Counted from the stretch's first letter, positions 1 through 11,945 are shown. The stretch: 64,000 nucleotides of DNA from Hydnum rufescens UP504 (GCA_014904985.1 MU129023.1:58591-122590), one strand, 5' to 3'. Numbers and translations are program-made. Notes: generated by a model not told the origin, from the sequence alone.

Positions 1-419
1 AAAAATAAAGGGTAAGGGGGAAAAAAAATAAAAAAGAGAATGCCCCCAAAAAAGGTAGAAAAGGAAAGATTGGCAAAATTTCAACGGCAAGGCACCTCGA
101 AAGAAAAAATACAGACAAATCTATAACAGAAGGGAAGTTAGGTCCCAAGGATCACCTCGATCTTTCGGAGTTTCATTTTGCTTAGCTCATAGCGGAGTTT
201 GAACTGGGCAGTGAGCCCCAGTGGATCCATGTGATGAGAGCCAGGTGCCAAACAAACACTGTCATCAGGTTTGAACTGGCCTCTTAATGCATTACAGCGA
301 GCATCCCACTTAACCAATAAGACTAAGGAATACACAGCTTCTTGGTAGATATAAATCCTATGTACCTGGCTTCTAAGTGGAACCGAGGGAGCACAATCAT
401 CCTACTTGCATGGGGTGGG
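1..419. other. No gene recognised at left edge
   Basis: AT- and purine-rich sequence at the window edge. It includes A/G runs in the first 60 bases. I see no convincing reading frame or repeat here. Confidence 0.4.
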
Positions 420-1195
420 TATTCAAGGGGGTTGTTAGGGAGGTGGTACTCCAGAGGGGGGGGTATTCCAGGAAGGGGGGTGTTACCAGGAGGGGGCGAT
501 TACCAGGGGGGTTACCAACAAGGGGGGGTTGTTGCCAGCAAGGGGGGAGGATTACCAGGAAGGGAAGGGTGTGTTGCCAATAGGGGGGGTATTACAAGGG
601 AAGGGGGGTGGTACATAAAGGAGGGAGGGGTGTTACCGACCAAGGGGGGTTGTTGCAGTACAGGGGGGAGGTATTACAGGAGAAGGGAGCGTTGCCATAA
701 GGGGGGGTATTACCAGGAGGGAAGGGGGGTGTTACCAGGAAGGGAAGGGGGGTGTTACCAGGAAGGAAGGGGGTGGTACCAATAAGGGTGGGGAGGTATT
801 ACCAGGAAGGGAAGGGGGAGTGTTACCAATAAGGGGGGGGTATTACCAGGAAGGAAGGGGGAGTGTTACCAATAAGGGGGGGGGTATTACCAGGAAGGGA
901 AGGGGGAGTGTTACCAACAAGGGGGGGTGTATTAGCAGGGGGGGTGTATTAGCAGGGGGGTGTATTAGCAGGGGGGGTGTATTAGCAGGGGGGGTGTATT
1001 AGCAGGGGGGTGTATTAGCAGGGGGGTGTATTAGCAGGGGGGGTGTATTAGCAGGGGGGGTGTATTAGCAGGGGGGTGTATTAGCAGGGGGGGTGTATTA
1101 GCAGGGGGGGTGTATTAGCAGGGGGGTGTATTAGCAGGGGGGTGTATTAGCAGGGGGGTGTATTAGCAGTATTAGCAGGGGGGTGTATTAGCAAA
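420..1195. repeat. G-run minisatellite
   Basis: A long array of G-runs (mostly 5-8 G) on the plus strand. The left part (about 420-928) is irregular, alternating G-runs with TATTACCAGGAAGG-like spacers. The right part (about 929-1195) is a regular tandem array of a 16-17 bp unit, GGGGGGTGTATTAGCA, repeated about 16 times with one-G length differences. Reading frames that cross it give low-complexity Gly/Arg-rich peptides and are not genes. Such closely spaced G-runs are expected to be able to form G-quadruplexes. Confidence 0.95.
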
Positions 1196-1451
1196 GGGGG
1201 CCACTGGATGAGAATATGGGCATATTCTGTAGAGTGCATATGGGGAGCATTGTCTTGATTCCACATCTGAATTTGACATCCTCAGAAACAAGTGTATTGG
1301 CCCAGAGTCCCAAATGCTATTCTAATATGAATTTCCATTTAAAATACCTTGATGAAATGCATTTCAATTTGGCATAATCAATGTGGTTATCTCATGAAAA
1401 TACAGATTATATCATTTTTTAAATGCAGGCATACAGACTTATGGCTGTTAG
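1196..1451. other. AT-rich spacer, nothing recognised
   Basis: AT-rich unique-looking sequence between the minisatellite and repeat family A. I see no coding signal. Confidence 0.4.
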
Positions 1452-2382
1452 TGAGAGAAAAACTTAATAGGAGGGTCAGGGGTTCCTGAGCTATATACTG
1501 TACATCATGTGGATTACATAATCAAGATGAGACTGATCCAATCCCAACAGCAGACAACAGGTCTCAATCAGAATAGAAAAAAAGTCCACCAGGAACAAAT
1601 GAAAAAAAAAGAGTGGCTGGGTTGGTTACATAAGGGATATCTGCACTGGCAGTACAAAGGAATGGAGGGTGTGCATGTGATAGGTGAAGATGGGTGTAAT
1701 AGCATTATGGGTTATGGATTACAGTCATGGGTTTGGGTTATGGGTGCAGGTCAGCCACAATACAGTCAGGTAACTTTTTCAGGGTACAGGTATGGTTTCA
1801 GTTTCAGTTGCAGGTTAGCCACAGGGGCCATGGTTGCAGGTTACAGCTTCAAGTCAATACAGGCTATACTTTCAGATACAGTGTCATGGGGTTGAATATG
1901 AGTTTGGGTTTGGTCATGTGATGAATCCACACACATGGTGGGATTCATGGACACAAGGAGGGTGGTGCATGCAGCATGGGGACATTAGAGCCAGGGAGAC
2001 AGGAACACCACTTCACTGTGGGTTAATCTCCAGGTATCACAGAGCTTAATTGGGGCCCATAGCCTGTTGGCAAAAGAAAAACTTGATAGGAGATCAGGAA
2101 TTCCCAAGCTATATACATCATGTGGATTATGTAATAAAAACAAGATTGATCCAATCCTCTCATACTAACAATGGCAGGCTCAAAGCTGGCACCATAGGCT
2201 CACAGCAGCCACCTAAGGCAGGGGTACAAGCCATGTATGGACAAAGCAGCCACCTAAGGCAAGAGTACAATTCATGTATGGACAAAGCAGCTACCTAAGG
2301 CAAGAGTACCAGCCATGTATGGACAAAGCAGCCACCTAAGGCAAGAGTACAAGCTGGCATGCATGGGTGACAGCCTTTACTC
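1452..2382 (+). repeat. Dispersed repeat family A, copy 1
   Basis: This segment recurs in inverted orientation at about 54506-55192. Within it, the stretch around 1452-1550 is repeated in diverged form around 2062-2170. Both blocks carry an AGAAAAACTT..ATAGGAG start, a CTATATAC TATA-like box, and a GATCCAATCC end. The right part contains the 41-bp tandem array listed separately. The layout suggests LTR-like or non-autonomous transposon sequence, but no transposon protein is visible. The right end near GCCTTTACTC coincides with the boundary seen in the second copy. The family is unidentified. Confidence 0.7.
2224..2350 (+). repeat. 41-bp tandem repeat, about 3 units
   Basis: Units start at 2224, 2265 and 2306 and a fourth begins at 2347, an exact 41-bp period. 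Each unit begins GTAC and contains CATGTATGGACAAAGCAG. The equivalent array in the inverted copy is at 54537-54663 with the same period. There are no intervening unique spacers, so this is not a CRISPR array. Confidence 0.9.
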
Positions 2383-2477
2383 GTAGATTATGACGGAACT
2401 TGGAGGTTACAAGATCCAACCGCAACCGGTCTCGGACATCAAGATCAATAATGTTCCATGAAAGTATCTCGTCGGTC

Positions 2478-2972
2478 TACTGTAGTGTTACGACCTTAGG
2501 TCGTGGTCACAGGTCACAAGACCCCCCGACAAGACTTAAAAGGGGTCCGGTCACAGGTCACAATGGCTGGGCGACTTAGACAGTCACAACAAATTGAATT
2601 GAGTTACCATATATGGAAATAGGGCCTCCGCCATCCTCAGAGCTCGTGCTTGCCCCTCTGCCACCTGTCCGGACTCTAATAAATGTAGTCAGACTCATTA
2701 CTGCCCATTTTCATCATTGGAACTGTCATCATCACTATCCGCTATGTGATTGCATCATCTGGCATAGTGTTTGGGATGCGTGAACAATGTCATCCGGGTG
2801 GGGTTGCTCAGCATCACTATCAGAATTGTTCTCTAGAGGCCTGGGTAGCCTCCATGGGTGTGCTCACAGCAGGGGTCGGTCACAGGTCACAAGCACCCCA
2901 CGACTGGCCAAAATACGGTGCCTGGGGATTACGTAAAGTCACGTGCCGACCTAAGGTCGTAACACTACAGTA
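2478..2972. mobile_element. TIR element (MITE-like) with 26-bp perfect ends
   Basis: Positions 2478-2503 and 2947-2972 are perfect inverted repeats of each other. They start TACTGTAGTGTTACG and include the palindrome CGACCTTAGGTCG. If the outer TA is a target duplication, the element is 2480-2970 with a TA TSD, as in Tc1/mariner-type insertions. Inside, GGTCACAGGTCACAA occurs three times. No transposase frame is present, so it is non-autonomous. It abuts and interrupts a tyrosine recombinase relic on its right side. Confidence 0.8.
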
Positions 2973-3352
2973 TTGTTGAAAGGCATCTGATTTCCAGCGC
3001 CCCTGAATCCTCAGGAAATCAACTAAAAGACCTCGGTGGAGATGCTTAGTGGCACTGCCAATGCAGAGACTGTGTCCGTGAACCACAGGGAGGTCGGCAG
3101 AGAGGAAAATGGAGGAACGGCAATCGGTGAAAACCTTTTTCACCATAGATCGAAGACCGTCGGGAGTTTTGAAACCGAAAAGGTGAGCTGGGGGAGTGAA
3201 CCAGAATTGGAAGGGAAATGATGTCGTAAAGCAACCACAGGGCATGTAGAGTTCAATAACGCAGTAATTAAGATATTGGCCCCTGCCGATCTGGTCATGG
3301 AATATGAAAGGTAATGGAATAGGGAGTTGGAGAATTGTGACTCAAGACTCAA
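2971..3352 (-). pseudogene. Tyrosine recombinase relic
   Basis: Two overlapping minus-strand frames together match the C-terminal half of fungal tyrosine recombinases of the Crypton/DIRS type. They give a CPVVALRHHF segment, then AHLFGFKTPDG, then VHGHSLCIGSATKHLHRG, then GRWKSDAFQQY. A frameshift near 3190 separates the first part from the rest. The family normally has H-x-x-R in the GHSxRIG motif; here the arginine is cysteine, so a catalytic residue is missing. The final GRW..Y motif ends exactly where the TIR element at 2478-2972 begins. The N-terminal half is absent. This is a dead fragment. Confidence 0.75.
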
Positions 3353-3766
3353 TCCTCTCGCTAATCTAACTGAGAGTCTGAGGCCCGTGCCGCGGCTCAG
3401 ACTCGTGTAAGTGGTTTATTATTTGGCGATTCGCAGGTGTACAGTACTAGTATGTGAGGCAACGGACAACTTGCCTCGTATCGTCTTCAAGCTGAGTCCA
3501 CGCCGTTTCATGCCATCCAGACGATTCTGGAAAACTCCCAGACCTGAGGACCCATCGCCATCACCCCCACCCAGGGTTTCTTCCACCGCGTCACGTGTCA
3601 GCGCCATCGTATGGTGAGTTTCCCACTACAATAATCCTTGCTGTTTTTTTTCTGCGAGCTCAAACCTATCTTTTTTCTTTCTGTCAGCAACTTGAAGGCA
3701 ATCAAAGCCGACGTAAGCGTTAGTCTGAACTGCGCCTACTGGATAGGCATCTTAAGCGTGAAAAAA
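3353..3766. other. Spacer between recombinase relic and Helitron
   Basis: Short reading frames on both strands (for example around 3411-3617) show no recognisable motif. The base immediately left of the Helitron terminus is A, as expected for Helitron targets. Confidence 0.4.
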
Positions 3767-3774
3767 CCAGGCTT

Positions 3775-3798
3775 AATTATGAGGTACCCCTCATAATT
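3775..3798 (-). other. Helitron 3' terminal hairpin
   Basis: AATTATGAGG (3775-3784) pairs perfectly with CCTCATAATT (3789-3798) around the loop TACC. A terminal hairpin just before CTRR is a defining Helitron feature, thought to act as the rolling-circle replication terminator. Confidence 0.9.
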
Positions 3799-3899
3799 TG
3801 AGACCGAGCTTCACATATCTCTTGCATCAACATATCTCTTGTAGTAGCATATCTCTTATAGTTGTCAAAAAAAAAAAAGAGGGGAATTATGTACAAAGA

Positions 3900-6800
3900 T
3901 TAATCCAAAAATGCATACATACTCAAGTCTTGTCCAAAAGTCTCCCGTATGTACAGAAGATTAGCACAACGTTCTTTATCAACCTGCATGTGCTCCCTCA
4001 TGGATGTTTTACCTGGCCGGTTATCAGGAATATTTCTAAGCCGGGTCACTGGAAATGAAGAACGAAATGCAATGCCTGCCAGAGACTTCACCCTTGAAAT
4101 AGCCACAAAAGAAAGGCCTAATGCAAAGTCCTTTGCACCAAGGTCAATTACAGCATTTTCAAGGGTCAAACCTTGACTCTTATGAACTGTGATAGCATAG
4201 GCCAAAGTCAAGGAGAACTGAAGTCGAGAGCAAGTGCTGTTTCCTTTGTCCCATGTTGTTTTGAATGGAGGGATGGGTATGATAGGGTCATTATGGTTAG
4301 AGGATTTAAATGCTTGCCATCGTTCATCTACTGGTCCTAGTAAACATGCATAAGTTTTGGGGATGAATTGCATTAGCATAAAAGAAACTGGTATACCAGT
4401 ATATCCTGGAAAGCGAATGAGAATGGCAGCAGGAAGATCATGTTTAGGGTCACTTGTTGGACGAAATAGGATCTTTTCCACAGTTCCACGAGACCCATTC
4501 ACAAGGCCTGAGGAAGTATGTGGGTCAAAAATAGGCAAAATAAAATAAAATAAAAGAGAGCACTGACCAACATTGGTCCAAAGATTTCTTGTGAGCATGA
4601 CCTTTGCCCCTTCTGAAAGCATAACTGTGTTCTCTAAACCCTCTGCATCATCTGATGAGGCCTTGGAAGCATCTGTACCATGATTTTTTGCCTTGCAAAT
4701 GAGTACTGGGGTGTTGTAGGAAGCAAGTCGATGTGTATTGAAGGAATTTACACCTTCACGAGTGGAAGAAGGTGTATTTCATTTGAAAATCTTGTTCTCT
4801 CAGCTTCAGAAAGATTATCCCAGAAGCGAGGTTTAAGCAACTCATAGCCAGCATCAGAAAGATTCATGTCACGAATCTCCATAAGTGCATCTCGGAATGC
4901 AATTTGGGCTGGATCATTGCCTTGCTGACGAAACACATGCTGGAGAGTGATTGAGTGTTGGATTGACTGATAGAGTGCTCTTCCCTCAACAGCCAGGTTT
5001 GTTGGGTCCTTGACATCATAAGTTGTGAAGAGGGGGGAGTCACCAACAGGAGGCAGCTGTGCAAAGTCACCAAAAAGGAGGAGACTGTGACCAGCAAGAA
5101 TTTCATCATGGAAGGCTGGCTTGAATTGGCGAGTACGGCGATCAAGCTTTCCAGCCATTTTGCGCCCCCACCATTGACTTCTCATCTAGAATGATGATCT
5201 TGTAGTTTAACCAACGCCCTGCATTCGAGCCAAATGGGTTCCAGATAGGGGTTTCCAGCCTTTCACTCCAATTGCACATCCACTGTTGATGGTGTACCCC
5301 TGAATCCCAAAGGCTGAGACACCTGTGGGTGCAAGGCGAATGACTGGTTGTGGAATGCCAAGGCTGTCTGCAAGCACCTTGAGAGATGTGCATATTGCAC
5401 CAATGAGGAAAGATTTTCCTGTTCCAGCTGTTCCATCTATGTTAATGCGAAGGGGAGGTGGAGATTTGTGCCCTCTATAGGCATTACTGTCTGTTTAATA
5501 TGAGCCATGACACCCAGGAAGATTTCACGTTGTTCCCCTTTCAACAAACGATAGTCGGTGAATGGAAGTTCATTCTCAGCATCAGGAAGAGAGCGTTTCT
5601 GATCCTCAAGCCAGGATTCTGCCTGTGCAACCAGTTCAGGGGAACCTGAATTGGTCACCCAGTCATATTGATCAACATCTCGGCTGCCCAAGTGTGTAAT
5701 GTTGGCTACACCCTGATGATTGGGAGCCAGACCTGCCTCACGCATCCAGGGGAGTATATGGTTTGCTTCCTCTGGTGGATGACATTGTCCTCATCACTAC
5801 TGGACATATTGTCATCCTCATTTTCATGGGGAACTGGGAGACCATCATGCAGAAGATTTGGATGAGAGGTAAGGTATGTCTCCCACTCTTCAATCCATGT
5901 TGCTTCATCTTGGAGCCAGGGTTCATTTCCAAACCAAGGATGATGCAGAAGTAGTTTGCTGAAGCAATGGAGAGAATAGGAATCATCATCAGGATTTGAT
6001 GAATAGCGAGGATAGATGTTGACAATGTATTCAGGTGCACGTGGGCGAGGCTTCCATCTCTCTTTAGTACCAGCAAGATCAAACTTTCTTGCAAATTCAA
6101 GAAGGCAGATATCAGCCTGAGATTGGAGGCGATCTTGATACTTCTGGCGAATTGAACGTCGTTCATGAGATGAATCACCAAAGTCCAGCAGTGTGCCTTC
6201 TTCTGGTGCAACAGAGAGACTTCGATGGGTGCGAGAAGAGACTGAGAGGGGTCTTCCAAGGAGAATATGGCAGACTTCTTGGGAAGAATAGTCACGTTCA
6301 GCAACCAGACTGGAGAGGAATTTCTGGTAGGCTCGTTTAGCACTGCTCAATCCATCCATTGGCTGGTTCAAGATAGTTGAAAGAGCATCCAGATAGCTAG
6401 CAGACTTTGACTCTGCTTTGGCAACATATTTTGAAGCATATGCCAAGACTGCATTAATGCTCAGGATTGGCTGGACATCAACATTAGCCCTCCAGCCCAT
6501 GACAACAATGGGGCAGAAAGGATTCAGCAGCTCATCATTGCGACGGGTAGAAAGTTCTGGAAAGCCACGCTCATTTCTGAGGATTTCTGAGAGGTCATGT
6601 TTATTTTTGGGATATTTGAAGCGACACTGTTCTTGTCCTGTTGATTTGTTTTGCGAAGACAGTAGCTGGTGCATTTGTGTGTCGTTGGAAGCGATTGAGC
6701 AGTTCTGCAAGCTCCTGCTGAGAATCTGTAAGGGTGTTCCAAAGTCGAGCAGAGGGATGAATGGGTGCTGGTGGTTGAGGAAGGTGTGGATGCCAAGTGG

Positions 6801-9328
6801 AAACAATGGGGTCCCAAAATGCAATAAATCTCTGGACACTATCATTGTCTTCAAGGTCTAAATCCTCTGGTTTGGGGGCATCATTCAGCCAGAGGAAACC
6901 ATGGACATGACTGCTTCCACGCCATTGCCATTCATATCTGGAGAGTACATCAGTCTCATTAGAAGATTTGTTATTAGAAATATAAAACATACCACCACCA
7001 GTGATCCTTTACATTGAACTTGACTGAGATGACCTCCTTGAAGAATAACTCCCAGCGCATTTGAAAGTAGTCTGCTGCAATTGCAGGATTCTCATTCAAA
7101 TCATCTCGTCTAGTACGATATGCAGCATGTTGGGTGAGATCTTCAGCATGGGATGGCATGTGCTGATGCAGATCAGGCCATTGGAGATCTGCAGCTGATG
7201 CAGTGATGAAGACATGAGGTGAGCCTAATTGTTGCACTGAAGCAAGGAGCTCCCTAAGTTTCTTGTTCCAGAATGGCTTTGATCCTGGTAGGTTGGTTCC
7301 TGCCTTAGCAATTCGATTGGCCACCTGCTTCAACTCTTCCTCATTCCCACGTTGCACCATATCTCGAAGATCATCCACAGTCCATGCAGCCTCCTCACGA
7401 TGTGTTGACATGTACCAAGCTGTGTCCTTCTTGGCTTCATTTCGTAAATGAGTGTTAAGGGCCCAGTATCGAAAGCGGGGATGCCTAGCAAATCTTCCAT
7501 CTCCATAGTGAAGAAGATGGGCAACCCATTGTGAGAATGTGACTTTCTTGTCACGGGCCTCATTAAAGTCAGCACACCCAGTGGGGAAAAGAGAGGGAAA
7601 TGCGCCAATTGCAATTTTGACATTGTCCCATTCACTTATTGGTTGCTGACCAATAGATGGCATATGAAGGACAACAGGATCTCCATTTGCTGCATTGCGA
7701 AGCTGTTCAAGTTCTGTCTGTGGTGCCATGATATTGGGTATGAATGAATGAGTGATTATGCCATGATCATCATCATTGGTTTCCCCATCCCCTGGTGGTC
7801 CAGGCTGAACAATGGGGGCATCATTCTGGGAATTGAACTGGGAAAAGAGGTGGTGTACAGAGCCATCATGAGGGAGTTGATTAAGGTTCTGTTGGCTGAA
7901 TGTGACATTGGCATATGATGGGTGATGGGCACAGAAGAAGAGAAGCCAGTCCCTGACCACCTGGCGACGAACATGAGTGTCTTCATATACTGGTTGATTG
8001 AGGACAGTGTCATGTGCAGTGCGACGCAGACAAACAAAGTCACACTCTTCTGGAAGAAGAGGCAGAGTTGCATAGAGGCGAGCATTGTTGCGTGGGAAGT
8101 TACAGATGTGGCCTGCATATTTTGTCTGCCCACCATGAATGCTGACAACAGACATCATGACATGGATGGGTGCAATGAGGATTTCTTCCATTGGTGTAAG
8201 GATACTGTCAGGGCATGTGGGAGGCAACCCTCCAGGATCCATGTTGTTCAAAGATGTGAACATGTCACCCTTGATACGACACCCCTTGCAGTGACCATTG
8301 ACAACCCCCAGATTGAGCCATTTTTCATGACACTTATTGCATGTCTCCTGTTGAACCTCCATAACTTTGTCCCGGAATTTTTTGACAAGATGTTGGTCTG
8401 CAGGAGATAGAGCAGGTTCATCTGGAACAAAGATGTCGAAGGGGTTGATGTCATCAAATGGGTCATCAAATGAGTCATATCCAGCTTGATCTGCATTAGA
8501 GTCATTATTTGTTGCAGGAGGGACTGGAATATCCTGGGGCTGTTGATGTCGTTGCCGATATCGTGCATCTCCTTGACGACAGTTCTCACAACGATTGCGT
8601 AAGACACCATTCCTGTCCAGAGTAAAGGCTGTGATTCGGCATGTGTGTCCACGTGAACAACGCTTCATCATTGGTGCAGGTGGAAGGGGATTGGGTGGCT
8701 CAGGGTGTGGTGGTGGTAGTGGTGGCTGATCAGGTGTTAAATGGAATGGATTTGAAGGATGTGGATGTCCAATGTTTGTATTCATGCCTCCAAATGATAG
8801 CTGCTGCATGAGTGGTTGAATCTCATCCATGGCATCATCACTCCCAGAGTCATCTGGGGAATGTGCAAGGAGAGATCTGGACATATTGTTTCCCTGGTGG
8901 GTGGGTGATTGTGGGGGTGCATAATTGGGCCGAATTCGTTGAGAGGCACGTTGATCAGCAGCTGGGGTGTGTGTCATTCGGGCAATGTGGGAGCGTGAAC
9001 CAAGGATTTGTTGAGGAGGTGTTACTGGAGGAATAGGATATGCTGCAAAGGATAAATAAATTATTATAGATTTACAGCACTTTACTCTATAGGACCACAT
9101 ACCTGCAGGTGGTGTTCCATGATTTTGAATCTGTTGTTGCCTAGGTGCCTCAGATGGGCCAGGTTGAGTATCTAATCTCAGGCAAATTCATTCCAGAATT
9201 AATTCAATATTTAGAACTCAAACTGGGAAAAGTAACCCACCTGAAGTTTGACCCAACCTTGATGGGCCAGCACCAAGAGTCTGGCTCAATAAGTTGGCAG
9301 TGGCACGTTGCTCACGGCGCCGATTCAT
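3900..9328 (-). pseudogene. Helitron Rep/PIF1-type helicase, frameshifted
   Basis: Rolling-circle replication initiator fused to a SF1 helicase. The start is taken at 9328 (MNRRREQRATANLL), followed by introns at about 9176-9237 and 9045-9103. A Helitron-like N domain follows (..HVFITASAADLQWPDLH). The HUH motif is in SSHVHGFLWL and the two-tyrosine motif is YASKYVAKAE. The helicase has Walker A GTAGTGKS near 5425, Walker B-like LLFGDFAQLPPV near 5060, and the C-terminal VHKSQGLTLENAVIDLG..AISRVKS near 4150. A TATTTTATTTTA-rich intron interrupts the C-terminal part near 4510-4570. Frameshifts are apparent near 6650 (two), near 5745 and near 5200, and the polypeptide is otherwise nearly complete. 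This copy looks recently inactivated, or the shifts are sequence errors. Confidence 0.85.
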
Positions 9329-9730
9329 TCCGTCTGTCTTGTTTAGCCCCCCCCAGATCTGCATCACGAGGCATACTGGAAGGCTATCCCTTCACAACCT
9401 GGCCGCCCCGTCCCGTGCGACTAACGAGTGCAATTTGTCTCCCAATTTGGTCTTGATCCCGCTTTAGAAGCCGCCTCACAACTCCACGATCCCTTTGTCC
9501 AAAAGCAGTCTGAAGCAGAGAACAGGTGCAAGACAACTGCAGTTGTGGAGTACAGTAGCTATCTTTAAGGACAAAACCTCTAAGCAATCTCCCTGCTGGT
9601 CGCAGAACCAGAGAGGTGCAAATTCAACCACCAGACTGATCAGAAGACCACCTTGGCAGGGCAGTTCAACTGGGATGGGGAGTGCACTTCAGATTCTATA
9701 GCCTTATTTTATCTAACTTCTTGTGCCTTC

Positions 9731-10202
9731 ACACTTAGTTCACTGCCAGGAATGCAAGGGTGGGCACCACTCAGAAGAAAGCACTGCCAGAGAGTCAGAA
9801 AGACTTAGCCTCATGTCAGCCTCATGTTTTCCGGCATTTTCCAGCCTTGATTCAAGTTGCACACCAAGAACCCTCCAGATCCTATTTATTGTGGGGCCAG
9901 AGGCTCCAAGGACAGATTAGATGTATATATATATTGGACTGACACAGTTTATATCAGTTTACATGGCTACTTCTATCAATATTGAGTCTTCCGAGCCAAT
10001 TTGGCTCCGAAGAAGCCAGTTTGGTTCCGAGGAAGCAAATATGCCAGTTCCCACGGGGTGGCCATTTTTCTCACGGGGCCCATGGCTCGAAAGCACTGTT
10101 ACAAATAAGTTCCCACGGGGTGACCATGTTTGGTCCGAGGGACTTTGCGCTATAAACAAAAACGGGAAGTATAAATAAGACCTCGCAAGCTCGGTCAATA
10201 AA
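9731..10202 (+). repeat. Dispersed repeat family B (LTR-like), copy 1
   Basis: It matches 55195-55668 in the same orientation, starting ACACTTAGTTCACTGCC and ending GTCAATAA. The right end has LTR-like signals: CTATAAACAAAAA, then TATAAATAAGACC, then AATAAA. Inside, GCCAATTTGGCTCCGA and GCCAGTTTGGTTCCGA form short imperfect repeats. No gag or pol frame follows, so this is probably a solo LTR or truncated non-autonomous element. The assignment to LTR is inference. Confidence 0.65.
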
Positions 10203-10369
10203 CTTTGTATGAGGTTTTATGTTTAACTTCACTTCAAAGTAACCTATTTCTCCACCAAAAAACCTGCTTACATAATTCTGGAACTTGCCAGAATTAATGA
10301 CTCATTCTGGATTATGGTTAAAATCAGTGTTGAGCTCAGATATTTCTCATGTCTGAAGGGGCTCATGAT

Positions 10370-11945
10370 TTCAGGTTTGAACCTGGGTTAAACCTGAACC
10401 TAACCTGAACCTGAAAACATGGGGGCCCAAAACCTGAACCTGACCTGAGGAAAATTACATGAAACCTGACCCCAATGGAACCTGACTTGGGTCAGGTTCA
10501 GGTTCAAACTCAGGTTGTTAGTGGTGTCAAGTCCCTTAAGCCACTTCAGTAGACTTATGGATCAAGGGGTTGGCTCCCTAGTAGCTAGAACCCTTTTATT
10601 CCCTTTCTCTCATTTTCTATCCTAAACCGGTGGGAAGCTTCTCCCACAGGGAGTTTGGTGCTGCCCCGGGAATTGCCCTCTTTTACATAGCTTCCCTTAG
10701 TCATACTTCCTATATGGAAAGAGCCGTGGCAATGCCCAGATAATGTATCTTTTTTACCACCATCAACTGTCCATCTCATAGAGTTGCAGACCTGTTGATT
10801 ACGCACTACACACTGTGCGACTCCCAGCTTTATGACTAAACCTTCTTACTTTGCCCTAGTGGGCATAGAAACCCTAACCCTCCAGGAACTGCTAGCCTGT
10901 CAGGCTAGGCGGAATGGTCTCAGTCCCACGGACTGGACTAATCCATTGGAACCAGAACCTCCTCCATCCTCTGGTTCCTCCCCACTCCTTAATTCAGATA
11001 CTACCGAATTAACACAGGTTTTCCAGGTTTGTAACCTAACTTCAGCAACCATACCTGTTGCCACATTGGGACACTGAACTGGGTAATCTGAGACTGTGTT
11101 GCACTGCAGATATGTTAGTAAGCTAATCAAAGTGGGGTAGTGGAAACAACTGACTTGTCCACTATGTCTCCACAGGAATCTTTGATGTTGCTTGGAACAG
11201 CTCAGTCATTCATCAGGATTTTGAGTCTCTCACAGTGCAGCCTATATGCTTCCCAGTGCTGTCCCCATGTATGGCAATTATGGATGCTGTGGTTCAGGTT
11301 TAAACCTGTGGAACCTGAGTTTAAACCTGAACCTGACCCAGGTCAGGTTCCATTGGGGTCAGGTTTCATTTGGTTTTCTTTGGGTCAGGTTCAGGTTTTG
11401 CCCTTGCCCTGAATCCAAAAACTGGTCTGAAACCAGGTTTAAACCTGAACCTGAAAGGTAGGGTGTAGGTTCCATTCCATGCAAATTGACCATTATTCTG
11501 GCACCAAATCTGGCAATTTACACATGTGACTATAGTTCTGGAGTCAGAAGTCACATGACTTGGCCATCAAATGAGGTCATTGGTGCAGGTCACAAGTCAC
11601 ATGACATAACGTAGTGACTAAATACTATCTCCAGAAGATGTGTGAGCAGTAAATTGAAGTGAAAGGGGGCTAGGAAGGAGATGTGGATGTAAAGCAGGAT
11701 GTAAAGGGAGTGGCAGAGGCAGAGACTTGAGGAGAGGGTGTAGATATTCTGTAGTACCCCCTGAAAATGTTGGCTTCCCTCATATCTCAGGTTTCAGGTT
11801 TAAACCAGGTTTAAACCTGAACCTGACCTGAATGGAACCAAACCTCAGGTCAGGTTCAGGTTTTGCCCTCATGGGTGATTTTGGAACCTGGTCAGGTTTA
11901 GGTTTTGCCCAAATTGGGCAAAACCTGACCAAAACCTGACTGTGG
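10370..11945. repeat. AACCTG/CAGGTT-rich clusters
   Basis: Three clusters, about 10370-10530, 11285-11460 and 11785-11940, consist of overlapping AACCTG, AACCTGAACCTGACC and the inverse GGTTCAGGTTT, often meeting as GGTTTAAACCTG. The copies occur on both strands, so the clusters contain many short inverted repeats. Between the clusters lie unremarkable short frames such as 10832-11077 with no recognisable domain. This is not a CRISPR array and not a telomeric TTAGGG array. Confidence 0.8.

Larger units (their letters stand above)
3767..9400 (-). mobile_element. Helitron, near complete, 3' end defined
   Basis: The element lies on the minus strand. Its 3' terminus reads CTGG followed by T (plus strand A then CCAG at 3767-3770), matching the CTRR|T rule of Helitrons. 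A perfect 10-bp hairpin stem (3775-3784 with 3789-3798, 4-nt loop) sits 4 nt inside the end. Inside is a Rep/helicase gene in the expected orientation. The same terminus and about 200 bp of subterminal sequence recur at 50494. The 5' terminus (TC start) could not be fixed; it must lie beyond the gene start at 9328, and 9400 is a placeholder. Confidence 0.85.

Noticed and set aside
342..1002. Gly/Arg-rich reading frames of 60-147 codons
   Set aside because: They are translations of the G-run minisatellite, with composition set by the repeat.
929..1195. CRISPR-like array
   Set aside because: Units abut with no unique spacers, the genome is eukaryotic and there are no cas genes. The same applies to the 41-bp repeats at 2224 and 54537.
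10370..11945. Telomere-like repeat
   Set aside because: The unit AACCTG is not the fungal TTAGGG/CCCTAA unit, and both orientations are mixed.
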